45,044 nucleotides of DNA from Pseudomonadota bacterium (GTDB lineage: Bacteria; Pseudomonadota; Gammaproteobacteria; Xanthomonadales; Rhodanobacteraceae). Shown in pieces: positions 1 through 6,805 of the stretch (within the stretch, counting starts at the first letter, position 1; each line of letters opens with the position of its first letter). The notes beneath the pieces were generated by a model that saw only the letters and a program-made list of their open reading frames with translations, was not told the DNA's origin and ran no database searches. The stretch covers positions 1 through 45,044 of the forward strand of contig JAKPAN010000091.1 in the NCBI GenBank assembly GCA_029779475.1. Direction: 5' to 3'. Both the position numbers and the translations under genes were made by a program.

Positions 1-297
1 GGACAACGACCATGTGTAGAGCACGAGCGACGGCGCGATGCCGAAGCTGACGAGATCCGACAGCGAGTCGTACTGCACGCCGAAATCGCTTTGCGTGTCG
101 GTCAGGCGGGCGACGCGGCCATCGAGGCCGTCGAGGATCGCGGCGACGAACACCGCGATGGCGGCGTCGACGTAACGTCCGCCGATGCTCGACACGATCG
201 CGTAGAACCCGGCGAACATCGCCGCGGTCGTGAACAGGTTCGGCAGCAGGTAGATGCCGCGCGGCCGCTTGCGCGCACCGGCTGTTGGCGCTTCCAT
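1..297 (-). CDS. pssA: CDP-diacylglycerol--serine O-phosphatidyltransferase, N-terminal part (cut by window edge)
   Basis: Integral inner-membrane enzyme that makes phosphatidylserine from CDP-diacylglycerol and serine, the first step to phosphatidylethanolamine. Only the first 99 codons are inside the window; the gene continues past position 1. Reading the minus strand from an ATG at 297 gives MEAPTAGARKRPRGIYLLPN followed by a hydrophobic segment and then the complete CDP-alcohol phosphatidyltransferase signature D-x2-D-G-x2-A-R-x8-G-x3-D-x3-D (DGLDGRVAR...G...D...D, residues about 60-83). The RGIYLLPN opening suits the PssA group rather than PgsA. A purine stretch AAGGGG lies about 12 bases before the ATG. 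It diverges from the DUF4124 gene at 443. Family call is secure; serine as the acceptor is inferred. Confidence 0.85.
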   Translation of the reverse strand, partial: MEAPTAGARKRPRGIYLLPNLFTTAAMFAGFYAIVSSIGGRYVDAAIAVFVAAILDGLDGRVARLTDTQSDFGVQYDSLSDLVSFGIAPSLVLYTWSLS

Positions 298-442
298 CGT
301 CGATTCCAGCCCCTTGGGAATGCAGGGCCGGAGTGTACCGTGATCCACAAAAAGCGGCGGTTCGTCTTGTCTCGGCGGCGCAACGGTGCTATCCAGTCGC
401 GGCGGACGGCGCCCTGAACGTCCGCCGGATCGAAAAACTGCC

Positions 443-862
443 ATGAAAGCCCGTTGGATTGTCCTGACGCTCCTCCTCGCCACCCCGGCTTTCGCCGCGG
501 AAATGTATTCCTGGACCGACGCCAACGGCGTCAAGCATTTCTCCGATTCGCCGCCACCGAAAGCGGTGAAGGCGCAGAAACTGCGCGTGAAAGGCGGCGT
601 GACGACGAGCGCGCCGGCCGAAGACGAGAAAGCAGCTGCGGACCAGAACGCGGGCCCCGCGATGGCCGCCGCCGCCGGTTACGCGCCGGCGGACATCAAG
701 CGCAATTGCGACATCGCCAAGCAGAACCTGACTTCCCTCGAAGGCCAGAAGCCGGCCGTCGATGCCGATGGATATCCGGTCGACCTCGACGCGGCCAAGG
801 CGCATCAGGCGCAGATCGAGAAGGCGAACCAGCAGATCAAGCTGTTCTGCACGGCGCATTGA
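443..862 (+). CDS. DUF4124-domain exported protein
   Basis: Protein of 139 residues of unknown function. Start chosen at the ATG at 443, where a signal peptide begins at once (MKARWIVLTLLLATPAFAAE, cleavage expected after AFA), rather than at an in-frame upstream ATG at 386 that would put charged residues before it. The mature N-terminus reads MYSWTDANGVKHFSDSPP, the hallmark of DUF4124 proteins, a small periplasmic domain common in proteobacteria. The rest is low-complexity Ala/Lys followed by a region with two cysteines (NCDIAK and LFC near the C-terminus) that could form a disulfide. It stands alone between pssA and proS. Confidence 0.75.
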   Translation: MKARWIVLTLLLATPAFAAEMYSWTDANGVKHFSDSPPPKAVKAQKLRVKGGVTTSAPAEDEKAAADQNAGPAMAAAAGYAPADIKRNCDIAKQNLTSLEGQKPAVDADGYPVDLDAAKAHQAQIEKANQQIKLFCTAH

Positions 863-1036
863 TTGGCCCAACCAGGCATCTCGCCACGGTTGACCCTGCG
901 TATCCTGCGGCTCGACCTTCGACCCGGCTTCGCCGTTCGCGCCCGCTCCTGCGAGCGCGGCGCTGAAACGGTCGCGACCGCGCATCTCCAAATCCATCGT
1001 TGCGACGCGGCCCGGCCGTATCGTGGTGGGCGCTGC

Positions 1037-1070
1037 TAATATCGCGGGTTCCATTTTTCCGGCAACCCGC
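1037..1070 (+). promoter_or_regulatory. proS promoter -10 and leader hairpin
   Basis: A good -10 match (TAATAT, 1037-1042) lies 30 bases before the proS ATG. Right after it is an inverted repeat, GCGGGTT at 1044-1050 and AACCCGC at 1064-1070, with a 13-base loop. The hairpin ends two bases before the start codon, and there is no Shine-Dalgarno sequence in that space. No convincing -35 box is seen. The hairpin would cover the ribosome entry site; a regulatory role is an inference. Confidence 0.4.
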
Positions 1071-1072
1071 CC

Positions 1073-2770
1073 ATGCGCCTGTCCCGCTTCCACCTTGCGA
1101 CCGTCAAGGAAGTTCCCGCCGACGCCGAGATCGCCAGCCATCGCCTGATGCTGCGCACCGGCATGATCCGCAAGCTCGCCGCCGGCATCTACACATGGTC
1201 GCCGCTCGGCCTGCGCGTGTTGTCGAAAGTCGAAAACGTGGTGCGCGAGGAAATGAACCGCGCCGGCGCGCTCGAACTGCTCATGCCGTCGGTGCAGCCC
1301 AAGGAACTGTGGGAAGAAACCGGACGCTGGCAGAAATTCGGCGGGCAGCTTCTCAAGATCAAGGATCGCAAGGACGCCGAATACTGCTACGGCCCGACGC
1401 ACGAGGAAGTCATCACCGACTACGCGCGCAACGAATTGCGCAGCTACAAGCAATTGCCGGTGAATTTCTATCAGATCCAGACCAAGTTCCGCGACGAGAT
1501 CCGCCCGCGTTTCGGCGTCATGCGCGCGCGCGAATTCCTCATGAAGGACGCGTATTCGTTCCATTTGACGGCCGACAGCCTCGCCGACGAATACCGCAAC
1601 ATGTACGACACCTACGGCCGCATCTTCACGCGTCTGGGCCTGAAATTCCGCGCCGTGCAGGCCGACACCGGCGCGATTGGCGGCAATGCCAGCCATGAAT
1701 TCCAGGTACTCGCCGATTCGGGCGAAGATGCGATCGCGTTTTCCAGCGAATCCGATTACGCGGCCAATATCGAAAAAGCCGAATCGCTCGCGCCCGCGCA
1801 AGCGCGTCCCGCGCCCGCGCAGGCGCTCGAACGCGTGCCGACGCCGACGCAGAAAACCATCGACGAAGTCAGCGCTTTCCTCGGCGTGAAACCGGCGCAA
1901 TGCGTGAAGACGATCCTCGTGCGCGGCAATGACGGACTCGTCGCGCTGTGCGTGCGCGGCGACCACGAAGTCAACGAAGTGAAGGCCGCGAAACTCGCGG
2001 AAATGCCCGGCGAATCCGTGCTCGCCGACGAGGCGGAAATCGTTCGCGCGACCGGCACGAAACCCGGATTCATCGGCCCGGTCGGTTTACCGGAAAACAT
2101 TCCTGTCATCGTCGACCGCGACGCCGCCGTGCTCGCCGATTTTGTCTGCGGCGGCAACGCCGACGGCACGCATTACCGCGGCGCGAACTGGGAACGCGAC
2201 GCACACGTCACGCGCGTCGAGGACATTCGCAAGGTCGTCGAAGGCGATGCCTCGCCCGACGGCCGCGGCACGCTGTCCATCGCACGCGGCATCGAGGTCG
2301 GCCACGTTTTCCAGCTCGGCGACCGATATGCCGAAGCGCTCAAGGCAACCGTGCTCGACGACGCCGGCAAGTCGCAGGTCATGCAGATGGGCTGCTACGG
2401 CATTGGCGTCAGCCGCATCGTCGCCGCGGCGATCGAACAGAACCATGACGACGCCGGCATCCTCTGGCCGGAACCGATGGCGCCATGGCAGGTCGTCATC
2501 TGCCCCATCAACGCGGCGCAGAACGCACAGGTGCGCGAAGAAGCCGACAAGCTGTACGCGGAACTTTCCGCGCGTGGCATCGACGTGCTGCTCGACGACC
2601 GCGGCCTGCGTCCCGGCCCGATGTTCGCCGATATGGAACTCATCGGCATCCCGCACCGCATCGTCGTCAGCGAACGCGGCCTCGCTGCCGGCACGTTTGA
2701 ATATCGCCGTCGCGGCGAAAGCGAAAACCGGGCCATCGCGCGCGACGAGATCGCCCAATTGATCAGCTAA
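1073..2770 (+). CDS. proS: Proline--tRNA ligase (bacterial type)
   Basis: Cytoplasmic class II aminoacyl-tRNA synthetase that charges tRNA-Pro with proline; 565 residues, normal for the bacterial (ProS type 1) form. The N-terminal catalytic core carries class II motifs ([11 protein letters not shown] and [26 protein letters not shown], about residues 104-165). The middle (about 230-390) is the bacteria-specific insertion (INS/YbaK-like editing domain) that hydrolyses Ala-tRNA-Pro. Motif 3 follows ([12 protein letters not shown], about 440), and the C-terminal anticodon-binding domain (WQVVICPIN onward) completes it. The ATG at 1073 is preceded by a hairpin instead of a Shine-Dalgarno site. 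Single-gene unit; essential housekeeping function. Confidence 0.97.
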   Translation: MRLSRFHLATVKEVPADAEIASHRLMLRTGMIRKLAAGIYTWSPLGLRVLSKVENVVREEMNRAGALELLMPSVQPKELWEETGRWQKFGGQLLKIKDRKDAEYCYGPTHEEVITDYARNELRSYKQLPVNFYQIQTKFRDEIRPRFGVMRAREFLMKDAYSFHLTADSLADEYRNMYDTYGRIFTRLGLKFRAVQADTGAIGGNASHEFQVLADSGEDAIAFSSESDYAANIEKAESLAPAQARPAPAQALERVPTPTQKTIDEVSAFLGVKPAQCVKTILVRGNDGLVALCVRGDHEVNEVKAAKLAEMPGESVLADEAEIVRATGTKPGFIGPVGLPENIPVIVDRDAAVLADFVCGGNADGTHYRGANWERDAHVTRVEDIRKVVEGDASPDGRGTLSIARGIEVGHVFQLGDRYAEALKATVLDDAGKSQVMQMGCYGIGVSRIVAAAIEQNHDDAGILWPEPMAPWQVVICPINAAQNAQVREEADKLYAELSARGIDVLLDDRGLRPGPMFADMELIGIPHRIVVSERGLAAGTFEYRRRGESENRAIARDEIAQLIS

Positions 2771-2796
2771 GCGCATCGGGCATTTATCCGGACTGG

Positions 2797-2916
2797 TTGA
2801 AAACGTTTTAATGGCCTTTGGGTTTGCCGGCACAAGCCGAATAACCATAACCGCGCAAGTGGAAAAAGCGCTTTCGACCCGGACGCGTGCAGTTTTTCGC
2901 CTGCCATGGATATAAT
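2797..2916 (+). promoter_or_regulatory. H-NS-family gene promoter with AT-rich palindrome
   Basis: A perfect consensus -10 hexamer TATAAT sits at 2911-2916, 57 bases before the H-NS-family start codon. No strong -35 hexamer is evident at the expected spacing (TGCAGT at 2888-2893 is the nearest). About 100 bases upstream is an AT-rich near-palindrome, TTGAAAACGTTTTAA (2797-2811), unusual in this GC-rich DNA and a possible autoregulatory or nucleoid-protein binding patch. The -10 is clear; the operator idea is inference. Confidence 0.45.
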
Positions 2917-2972
2917 CGCCAGCGCAATACTCCCGCCACAATGGCGTATCGAACAAGACAGAGGCATAAAAC

Positions 2973-3305
2973 ATGGCGATCGACCTGAAGTCCCTCAACC
3001 ATAACCAGCTTTCCGACCTGATTGCGCGAGCGAAAGCACGTCAGGCGGAATTGGCCAAGGAAAAGGTCGCGAAGCTGCGCGACAAAATCAGCGCCCTCGT
3101 CAAGGCGGAAGGCATCGCTCTCGATGAAGTTTTCGGGGGCGCTCGCGGCCCGCGCGGCGGCAAGGGCAGCCGTGGCGGCAAGGTCAAGCCGAAATACCGC
3201 AACCCGGCGACGGGCGACACCTGGTCTGGCCGCGGCAAGCGTCCGCGCTGGTTCGCCGCTGCGCTCGCCGCAGGCAAGAAGGAAAAGGATTTCCTGATCG
3301 GCTGA
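2973..3305 (+). CDS. H-NS histone family nucleoid-associated protein
   Basis: DNA-binding nucleoid protein and likely xenogeneic silencer, 110 residues. The N-terminal half is a helical, heptad-like oligomerisation region (residues about 5-55, with many Lys/Glu/Ala). Next comes a Gly/Arg-rich linker (GGARGPRGGKGSRGGK). The C-terminal H-NS DNA-binding motif is YRNPATGDTWSGRGKRPRW (about 73-91), matching the conserved Y-R-N-P...T-W-S-G-R-G-x2-P-x-W pattern of H-NS. This short form with an RGG-like linker resembles the Xvr/BpH3-type proteins of xanthomonads and burkholderias. An AGAGG ribosome site lies 8 bases before the ATG and a TATAAT box upstream. Monocistronic. Confidence 0.92.
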   Translation: MAIDLKSLNHNQLSDLIARAKARQAELAKEKVAKLRDKISALVKAEGIALDEVFGGARGPRGGKGSRGGKVKPKYRNPATGDTWSGRGKRPRWFAAALAAGKKEKDFLIG

Positions 3306-3430
3306 TCGCCGGTCATTGGATTTCCTGAATACCGCGTGCGGGATGTCGGCGACGGCATTCCCGCGCATGGTTTGCGCTCCGGGCTGCGCATGACGCCGCC
3401 GCAGTCTTGTCCCTTTCGATCAACGGACTG

Positions 3431-4546
3431 ATGCCCGTGACCTCGCGAAAAGTCCCCTTCAACGCCCTCGACCGCCAGAATTCCGGCGCGCTCGCCGAGC
3501 GCATGGCCGAGGTTTCTCGTCGCGTCATCGACAGCGGTTGGTACGTGCTCGGCGCGGAAGTGTCGGCATTTGAGCGCGAATTCGCCGATTATTGCGGTAC
3601 GCAACATGCGATCGGCGTGGGCAATGGTTCCGACGCGCTGGAACTCGCACTGGCCAGCCTGGATTTGCCGGAGGGCAGCGAAATCGCCGTCGCGCCGAAT
3701 GCGGCGATGTACGCGACGCTCGCGATCCTCGCCAATGGATTTTCACCGCGTTTCGTCGATGTCGACCCGCGACGCGCGACGATGGATGCGCAAGCATTCG
3801 CCGCGTCGATCACGCCACGGACGCGCGCAGTGGTCGTCACGCATCTGTACGGCGCGCTCGCCGATATCGAGCCGATCAGCGCCATCGCGCGGCAGCACGG
3901 CCTGAAGATCGTCGAGGACTGCGCGCAGGCGCATGGCGCGGAGCGCGGCAGCCGTCGCGCCGGATCTTTCGGCGATATCGCATGCTTCAGCTTCTATCCG
4001 ACCAAAAACCTCGGCGCGCTCGGCGACGGCGGCGCGGTCACGACCAGCGACGACGGACTTGCCCATCGCGTGCGCCAGTTGCGCCAGTACGGCTGGCGGG
4101 AAAAATACAACGTCACGCTTGCGCACGGACGCAACAGTCGACTCGACGAGATGCAGGCAGCGCTGCTGCGCGTCAAGCTGCCGCTGGTCGACGGCTGGAA
4201 CGCGCGCCGCCGCGTCATAGCGACACGCTACAGCCAAGGTATTCGTCATCACGCGATCGAAGCCCCGCCGCCGCCGGGCGCGGATCACGTCGCGCATCTC
4301 TACGTCGTGCGCAGCGAACATCGCGACGCTTTGCGTGAGCACCTGCAACGCAGCGGCATCGGCGTCGACGTGCACTATCCCATCCCGGATCATCGCCAGC
4401 CGATTTTTGGTGATCGCTACGCCACAGTGAATTTGCCCGTCGCCGAGCACCTTGCGCGCACGTCGCTGTCGCTGCCGTGCTTCGCCGAATTGACGGACGA
4501 AGAAGTCGCGCTCGTCGTCGATGCCTGCAACGCTTGGAGCGCGTGA
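3431..4546 (+). CDS. wxcK: DegT/DnrJ/EryC1 sugar aminotransferase (WxcK/FdtB-like)
   Basis: PLP-dependent aminotransferase that puts an amino group on a nucleotide-linked keto sugar, here probably dTDP-3-keto-6-deoxy-galactose at C3 on the way to dTDP-Fuc3NAc. The 371-residue protein has the family's features: GNGSDAL phosphate-binding loop (about 64-70), VEDCAQAHGA (161-170) and the Schiff-base lysine Lys192 in FYPTKNLGALGDGG. The start is the ATG at 3431; a TTG at 3407 is less likely. Its stop overlaps the next start (ATGA), so it is translationally coupled to the glycosyltransferase. Gene order aminotransferase-GT2-acyltransferase/isomerase-GtrA mirrors wxcK-L-M-N of Xanthomonas campestris. 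The family is certain; the sugar is inferred from WxcM. Confidence 0.85.
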   Translation: MPVTSRKVPFNALDRQNSGALAERMAEVSRRVIDSGWYVLGAEVSAFEREFADYCGTQHAIGVGNGSDALELALASLDLPEGSEIAVAPNAAMYATLAILANGFSPRFVDVDPRRATMDAQAFAASITPRTRAVVVTHLYGALADIEPISAIARQHGLKIVEDCAQAHGAERGSRRAGSFGDIACFSFYPTKNLGALGDGGAVTTSDDGLAHRVRQLRQYGWREKYNVTLAHGRNSRLDEMQAALLRVKLPLVDGWNARRRVIATRYSQGIRHHAIEAPPPPGADHVAHLYVVRSEHRDALREHLQRSGIGVDVHYPIPDHRQPIFGDRYATVNLPVAEHLARTSLSLPCFAELTDEEVALVVDACNAWSA

Positions 4547-5487
4547 TGCATTCGCTGGTCGTGCCGGTATATCGCAACGAGGATTCGATCCCCGAACTGC
4601 TCGATGCGATCGCACAACTGAGCCGCCGTCTCGACCAGCCGCTCGAAGCCGTGTTCGTCGTCGACGGCAGTCCGGACGGCAGTTACGCGCTGCTGCGCGA
4701 CCGCCTGCCGGCGATGCCGTTCCGTTCGCAACTGCTCGCGCATTCACGCAATTTCGGTTCGTTCGCGGCGATCCGCAGCGGGCTCGCTGCCGCGAAAGGC
4801 GATGGTGTCGCAGTGATGGCCGCGGATTTGCAGGAACCGATCGAACTCGTCGAGCGCTTCTACGCCGTGCTCGATCGCGACGAGGCGGACATCGTCGTGG
4901 GCACGCGCATCGCACGCGCCGATCCGCCGCTTTCGCGCTTGGCGTCGGCGATGTTCTGGTGGCTGTATCGCCGGCTCGTGCAGCCGCAGATTCCTGTCGG
5001 CGGCGTCGACGTGTTCGCCTGCAACGCGAAATTCCGCGTGGAACTGCTTTCAATGGGCGAAGCCAACACGTCGCTGATCGGGCAACTGTTCTGGCTCGGC
5101 ATGCGTCGCAGCGTACTGCCGTACGAGCGGCTCGAGCGGCGCCATGGCCGCAGCGGTTGGTCGCTGTCGCGCAAGATCAAGTACCTCATGGACAGCGTGT
5201 TCGCGTTTTCAGACCTGCCGATCCACCTGCTGATCGTCGTCGGCGTGCTCGGCCTCGGTATCGCGACACTGCTCGGCGGTATCGTCGTCGGTGCGCGCCT
5301 GTTCGGCTACGTGACGCTGCCGGGCTATGCGATGACGATGCTGACGTTGCTGTTCTTCGGCGGCCTCAATACGCTCGGCCTCGGCATTATCGGCGCCTAT
5401 GTCTGGCGCGCTTACGAAAACACCAAGCAGCGTCCCCTCGCGGTCGTGCAGCACGCGCAGGCGTTCGCGGGAACGGAGTCGACATGA
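4546..5487 (+). CDS. wxcL: GT2 glycosyltransferase with C-terminal membrane anchor (GtrB/DPM1-like)
   Basis: Protein of 313 residues, likely moving a sugar from a nucleotide to undecaprenyl phosphate at the inner face of the inner membrane. The N-terminal GT-A domain shows VPVYRNEDS, VVDGSPDGS (DGS near residue 37), the SRNFGSFAAIRSGL stretch and the DLQEP metal/acceptor motif near residue 92. A GRSGWSLSRKIKYLMDSVFAFS segment typical of GtrB/Ppm1 enzymes precedes two hydrophobic helices (about 225-250 and 262-290). The start is the ATG in the ATGA overlap with wxcK, and its stop overlaps wxcM the same way. With the GtrA protein downstream it could form a GtrA/GtrB-type flippase-transferase pair. 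The symbol is assigned by order and family only. Confidence 0.8.
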   Translation: MHSLVVPVYRNEDSIPELLDAIAQLSRRLDQPLEAVFVVDGSPDGSYALLRDRLPAMPFRSQLLAHSRNFGSFAAIRSGLAAAKGDGVAVMAADLQEPIELVERFYAVLDRDEADIVVGTRIARADPPLSRLASAMFWWLYRRLVQPQIPVGGVDVFACNAKFRVELLSMGEANTSLIGQLFWLGMRRSVLPYERLERRHGRSGWSLSRKIKYLMDSVFAFSDLPIHLLIVVGVLGLGIATLLGGIVVGARLFGYVTLPGYAMTMLTLLFFGGLNTLGLGIIGAYVWRAYENTKQRPLAVVQHAQAFAGTEST

Positions 5488-6422
5488 AGCCTTTCGTGCA
5501 TCCCAACGGACTGTGCGAGTCCGCGAACATCGGCGCGGGCACGCGCGTGTGGGCCTTCGCGCACGTGCTGCCGGGCGCAACCATCGGCGCGGATTGCAAC
5601 CTCTGCGACCACGTCTTCATCGAGAACGACGTCGTCGTCGGCGACCGCGTCACGATCAAAAGCGGCGTGCAATTGTGGGACGGCGTGCGCGTCGGCAACG
5701 ACGTCTTCATCGGGCCGAACGCGACCTTCACGAACGACCGCTTTCCACGCAGCAAGGTCTATCCGGAAACCTTCGCGCAGACGCGCCTCGAAGACCACGT
5801 CTCCGTCGGCGCCAACGCTGTGCTGTTGCCGGGCGTAACGATCGGCCGCAACGCGATGATCGGCGCGGGCGCGGTGGTGACGCGCTCGGTGCCGCCTAAC
5901 GCGATCGTGGTCGGCAACCCGGCGCGCATCGTCGGCTATGTCGACGCGCGCAACGAACAAGCGCAGGCGACAACGCCCGACGTGCCGACGACGGCCGGCG
6001 CGCGTCGTCTCGGTGTCGGCGATGTCACCGTACATCGCCTGACGCGCGTCGCGGACATGCGCGGCAGCCTCAGCGTCGGCGAATTCGAGCGCAGCGTGCC
6101 GTTTTCTCCGAAGCGCTATTTCCTCGTCTTCGACGTGCCGGGTCGCGAAGTGCGCGGCGAACACGCGCATCGGCAGTGCCATCAATTCCTCGTCTGCGCG
6201 CGCGGCAGCGTGTCGGCGCTCGTCGACGACGGCAAGCACCGCGCCGAGGTGCTGCTCGACCAGCCCGATATCGGCATCCACATTCCGCCGATGATCTGGG
6301 GCACGCAATACCGCTATTCCGACGACGCGGTGCTGCTCGTGTTCGCCTCGCATTATTACGACGCAAACGAATACATCCGCGACTATTCGACCTGGCTTGC
6401 CGAGTTGGGCGCGGGCGCGTGA
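5484..6422 (+). CDS. wxcM: Bifunctional sugar N-acyltransferase / 3,4-ketoisomerase (WxcM-like)
   Basis: Two-domain enzyme of 312 residues for dTDP-3-acetamido-3,6-dideoxy-hexose synthesis. Residues about 10-155 form a left-handed beta-helix acyltransferase with many hexapeptide repeats (IGAGTRVWAFAHV, IGADCN, VGDRVTIK, VGANAVLLPGVTIGRN, IVVGNPARIVG), like FdtC/WbpD. A short linker leads to a cupin (about 175-305) of the WxcM/FdtA/QdtA ketoisomerase family, with conserved GEHAHRQCHQFL (metal/catalytic histidines) and PPMIWGTQYRYS. In other bacteria these are separate FdtC and FdtA proteins; the fusion is as in Xanthomonas WxcM. The ATG overlaps the previous stop (ATGA). FdtA (Fuc3N) versus QdtA (Qui3N) specificity cannot be settled by eye. 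Confidence 0.88.
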   Translation: MKPFVHPNGLCESANIGAGTRVWAFAHVLPGATIGADCNLCDHVFIENDVVVGDRVTIKSGVQLWDGVRVGNDVFIGPNATFTNDRFPRSKVYPETFAQTRLEDHVSVGANAVLLPGVTIGRNAMIGAGAVVTRSVPPNAIVVGNPARIVGYVDARNEQAQATTPDVPTTAGARRLGVGDVTVHRLTRVADMRGSLSVGEFERSVPFSPKRYFLVFDVPGREVRGEHAHRQCHQFLVCARGSVSALVDDGKHRAEVLLDQPDIGIHIPPMIWGTQYRYSDDAVLLVFASHYYDANEYIRDYSTWLAELGAGA

Positions 6423-6805
6423 GCGAACCCTCGCAGGAGAAGCGGCGCGGCGCGGAAATCCTGCGTTTCCTTGCTGGCGGCGCGAGTACCACGGCGGTGT
6501 CGTACGCGATCTACCTGCTGCTGCTGACCTGGCTGCCGTATCTCGCCGCTTACGTGATCGCCTACGTGGCCGGCATCGCCTGGTCGTACGCAGTCAACAC
6601 GCTGTTCGTGTTCCGTGGCAAACCGTCGTTGCGCCGCGCGCTCGCATTTCCGCTGGTCTATCTCGCCCAATGGATCGTCGGCTCGCTGTTGTTGTACGTC
6701 CTTGTTGACGAATTCCACTTGCCCGCGCAATGGGGACCGCTGTTTGTCGTGGTGCTGACGCTGCCCCTCACCTACGCGCTGTCCCGCAAGGTCATCGTGC
6801 ACTGA
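6419..6805 (+). CDS. GtrA-family membrane protein (wxcN position)
   Basis: Small polytopic membrane protein of 128 residues with four hydrophobic helices (about residues 12-35, 37-58, 72-92, 102-120), as in GtrA/DPMS-associated proteins proposed to flip undecaprenyl-phosphate-linked sugars. Typical sequence marks include RFLAGGASTTAVSYAIYLLLL and IAWSYAVNTLFVFRG. The start is a GTG whose second and third bases overlap the wxcM stop (GTGA), so it is the last gene of the coupled four-gene set. Its 3' end overlaps the convergent YfhO-like gene by 14 bases. GtrA function is taken from the family. Confidence 0.82.
   Translation: MSEPSQEKRRGAEILRFLAGGASTTAVSYAIYLLLLTWLPYLAAYVIAYVAGIAWSYAVNTLFVFRGKPSLRRALAFPLVYLAQWIVGSLLLYVLVDEFHLPAQWGPLFVVVLTLPLTYALSRKVIVH

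Noticed and set aside
389-1966. A 525-codon open frame on the minus strand opposite the DUF4124 gene and proS
   Set aside because: Arg/Ala/Gly-rich with no domain, and it is antisense to two clear genes; an effect of high GC.
4546-5487. wxcL as an undecaprenyl-phosphate galactose-type initiating transferase
   Set aside because: It has the GT2 GtrB-like fold and two C-terminal helices, not the WbaP/PglC architecture.
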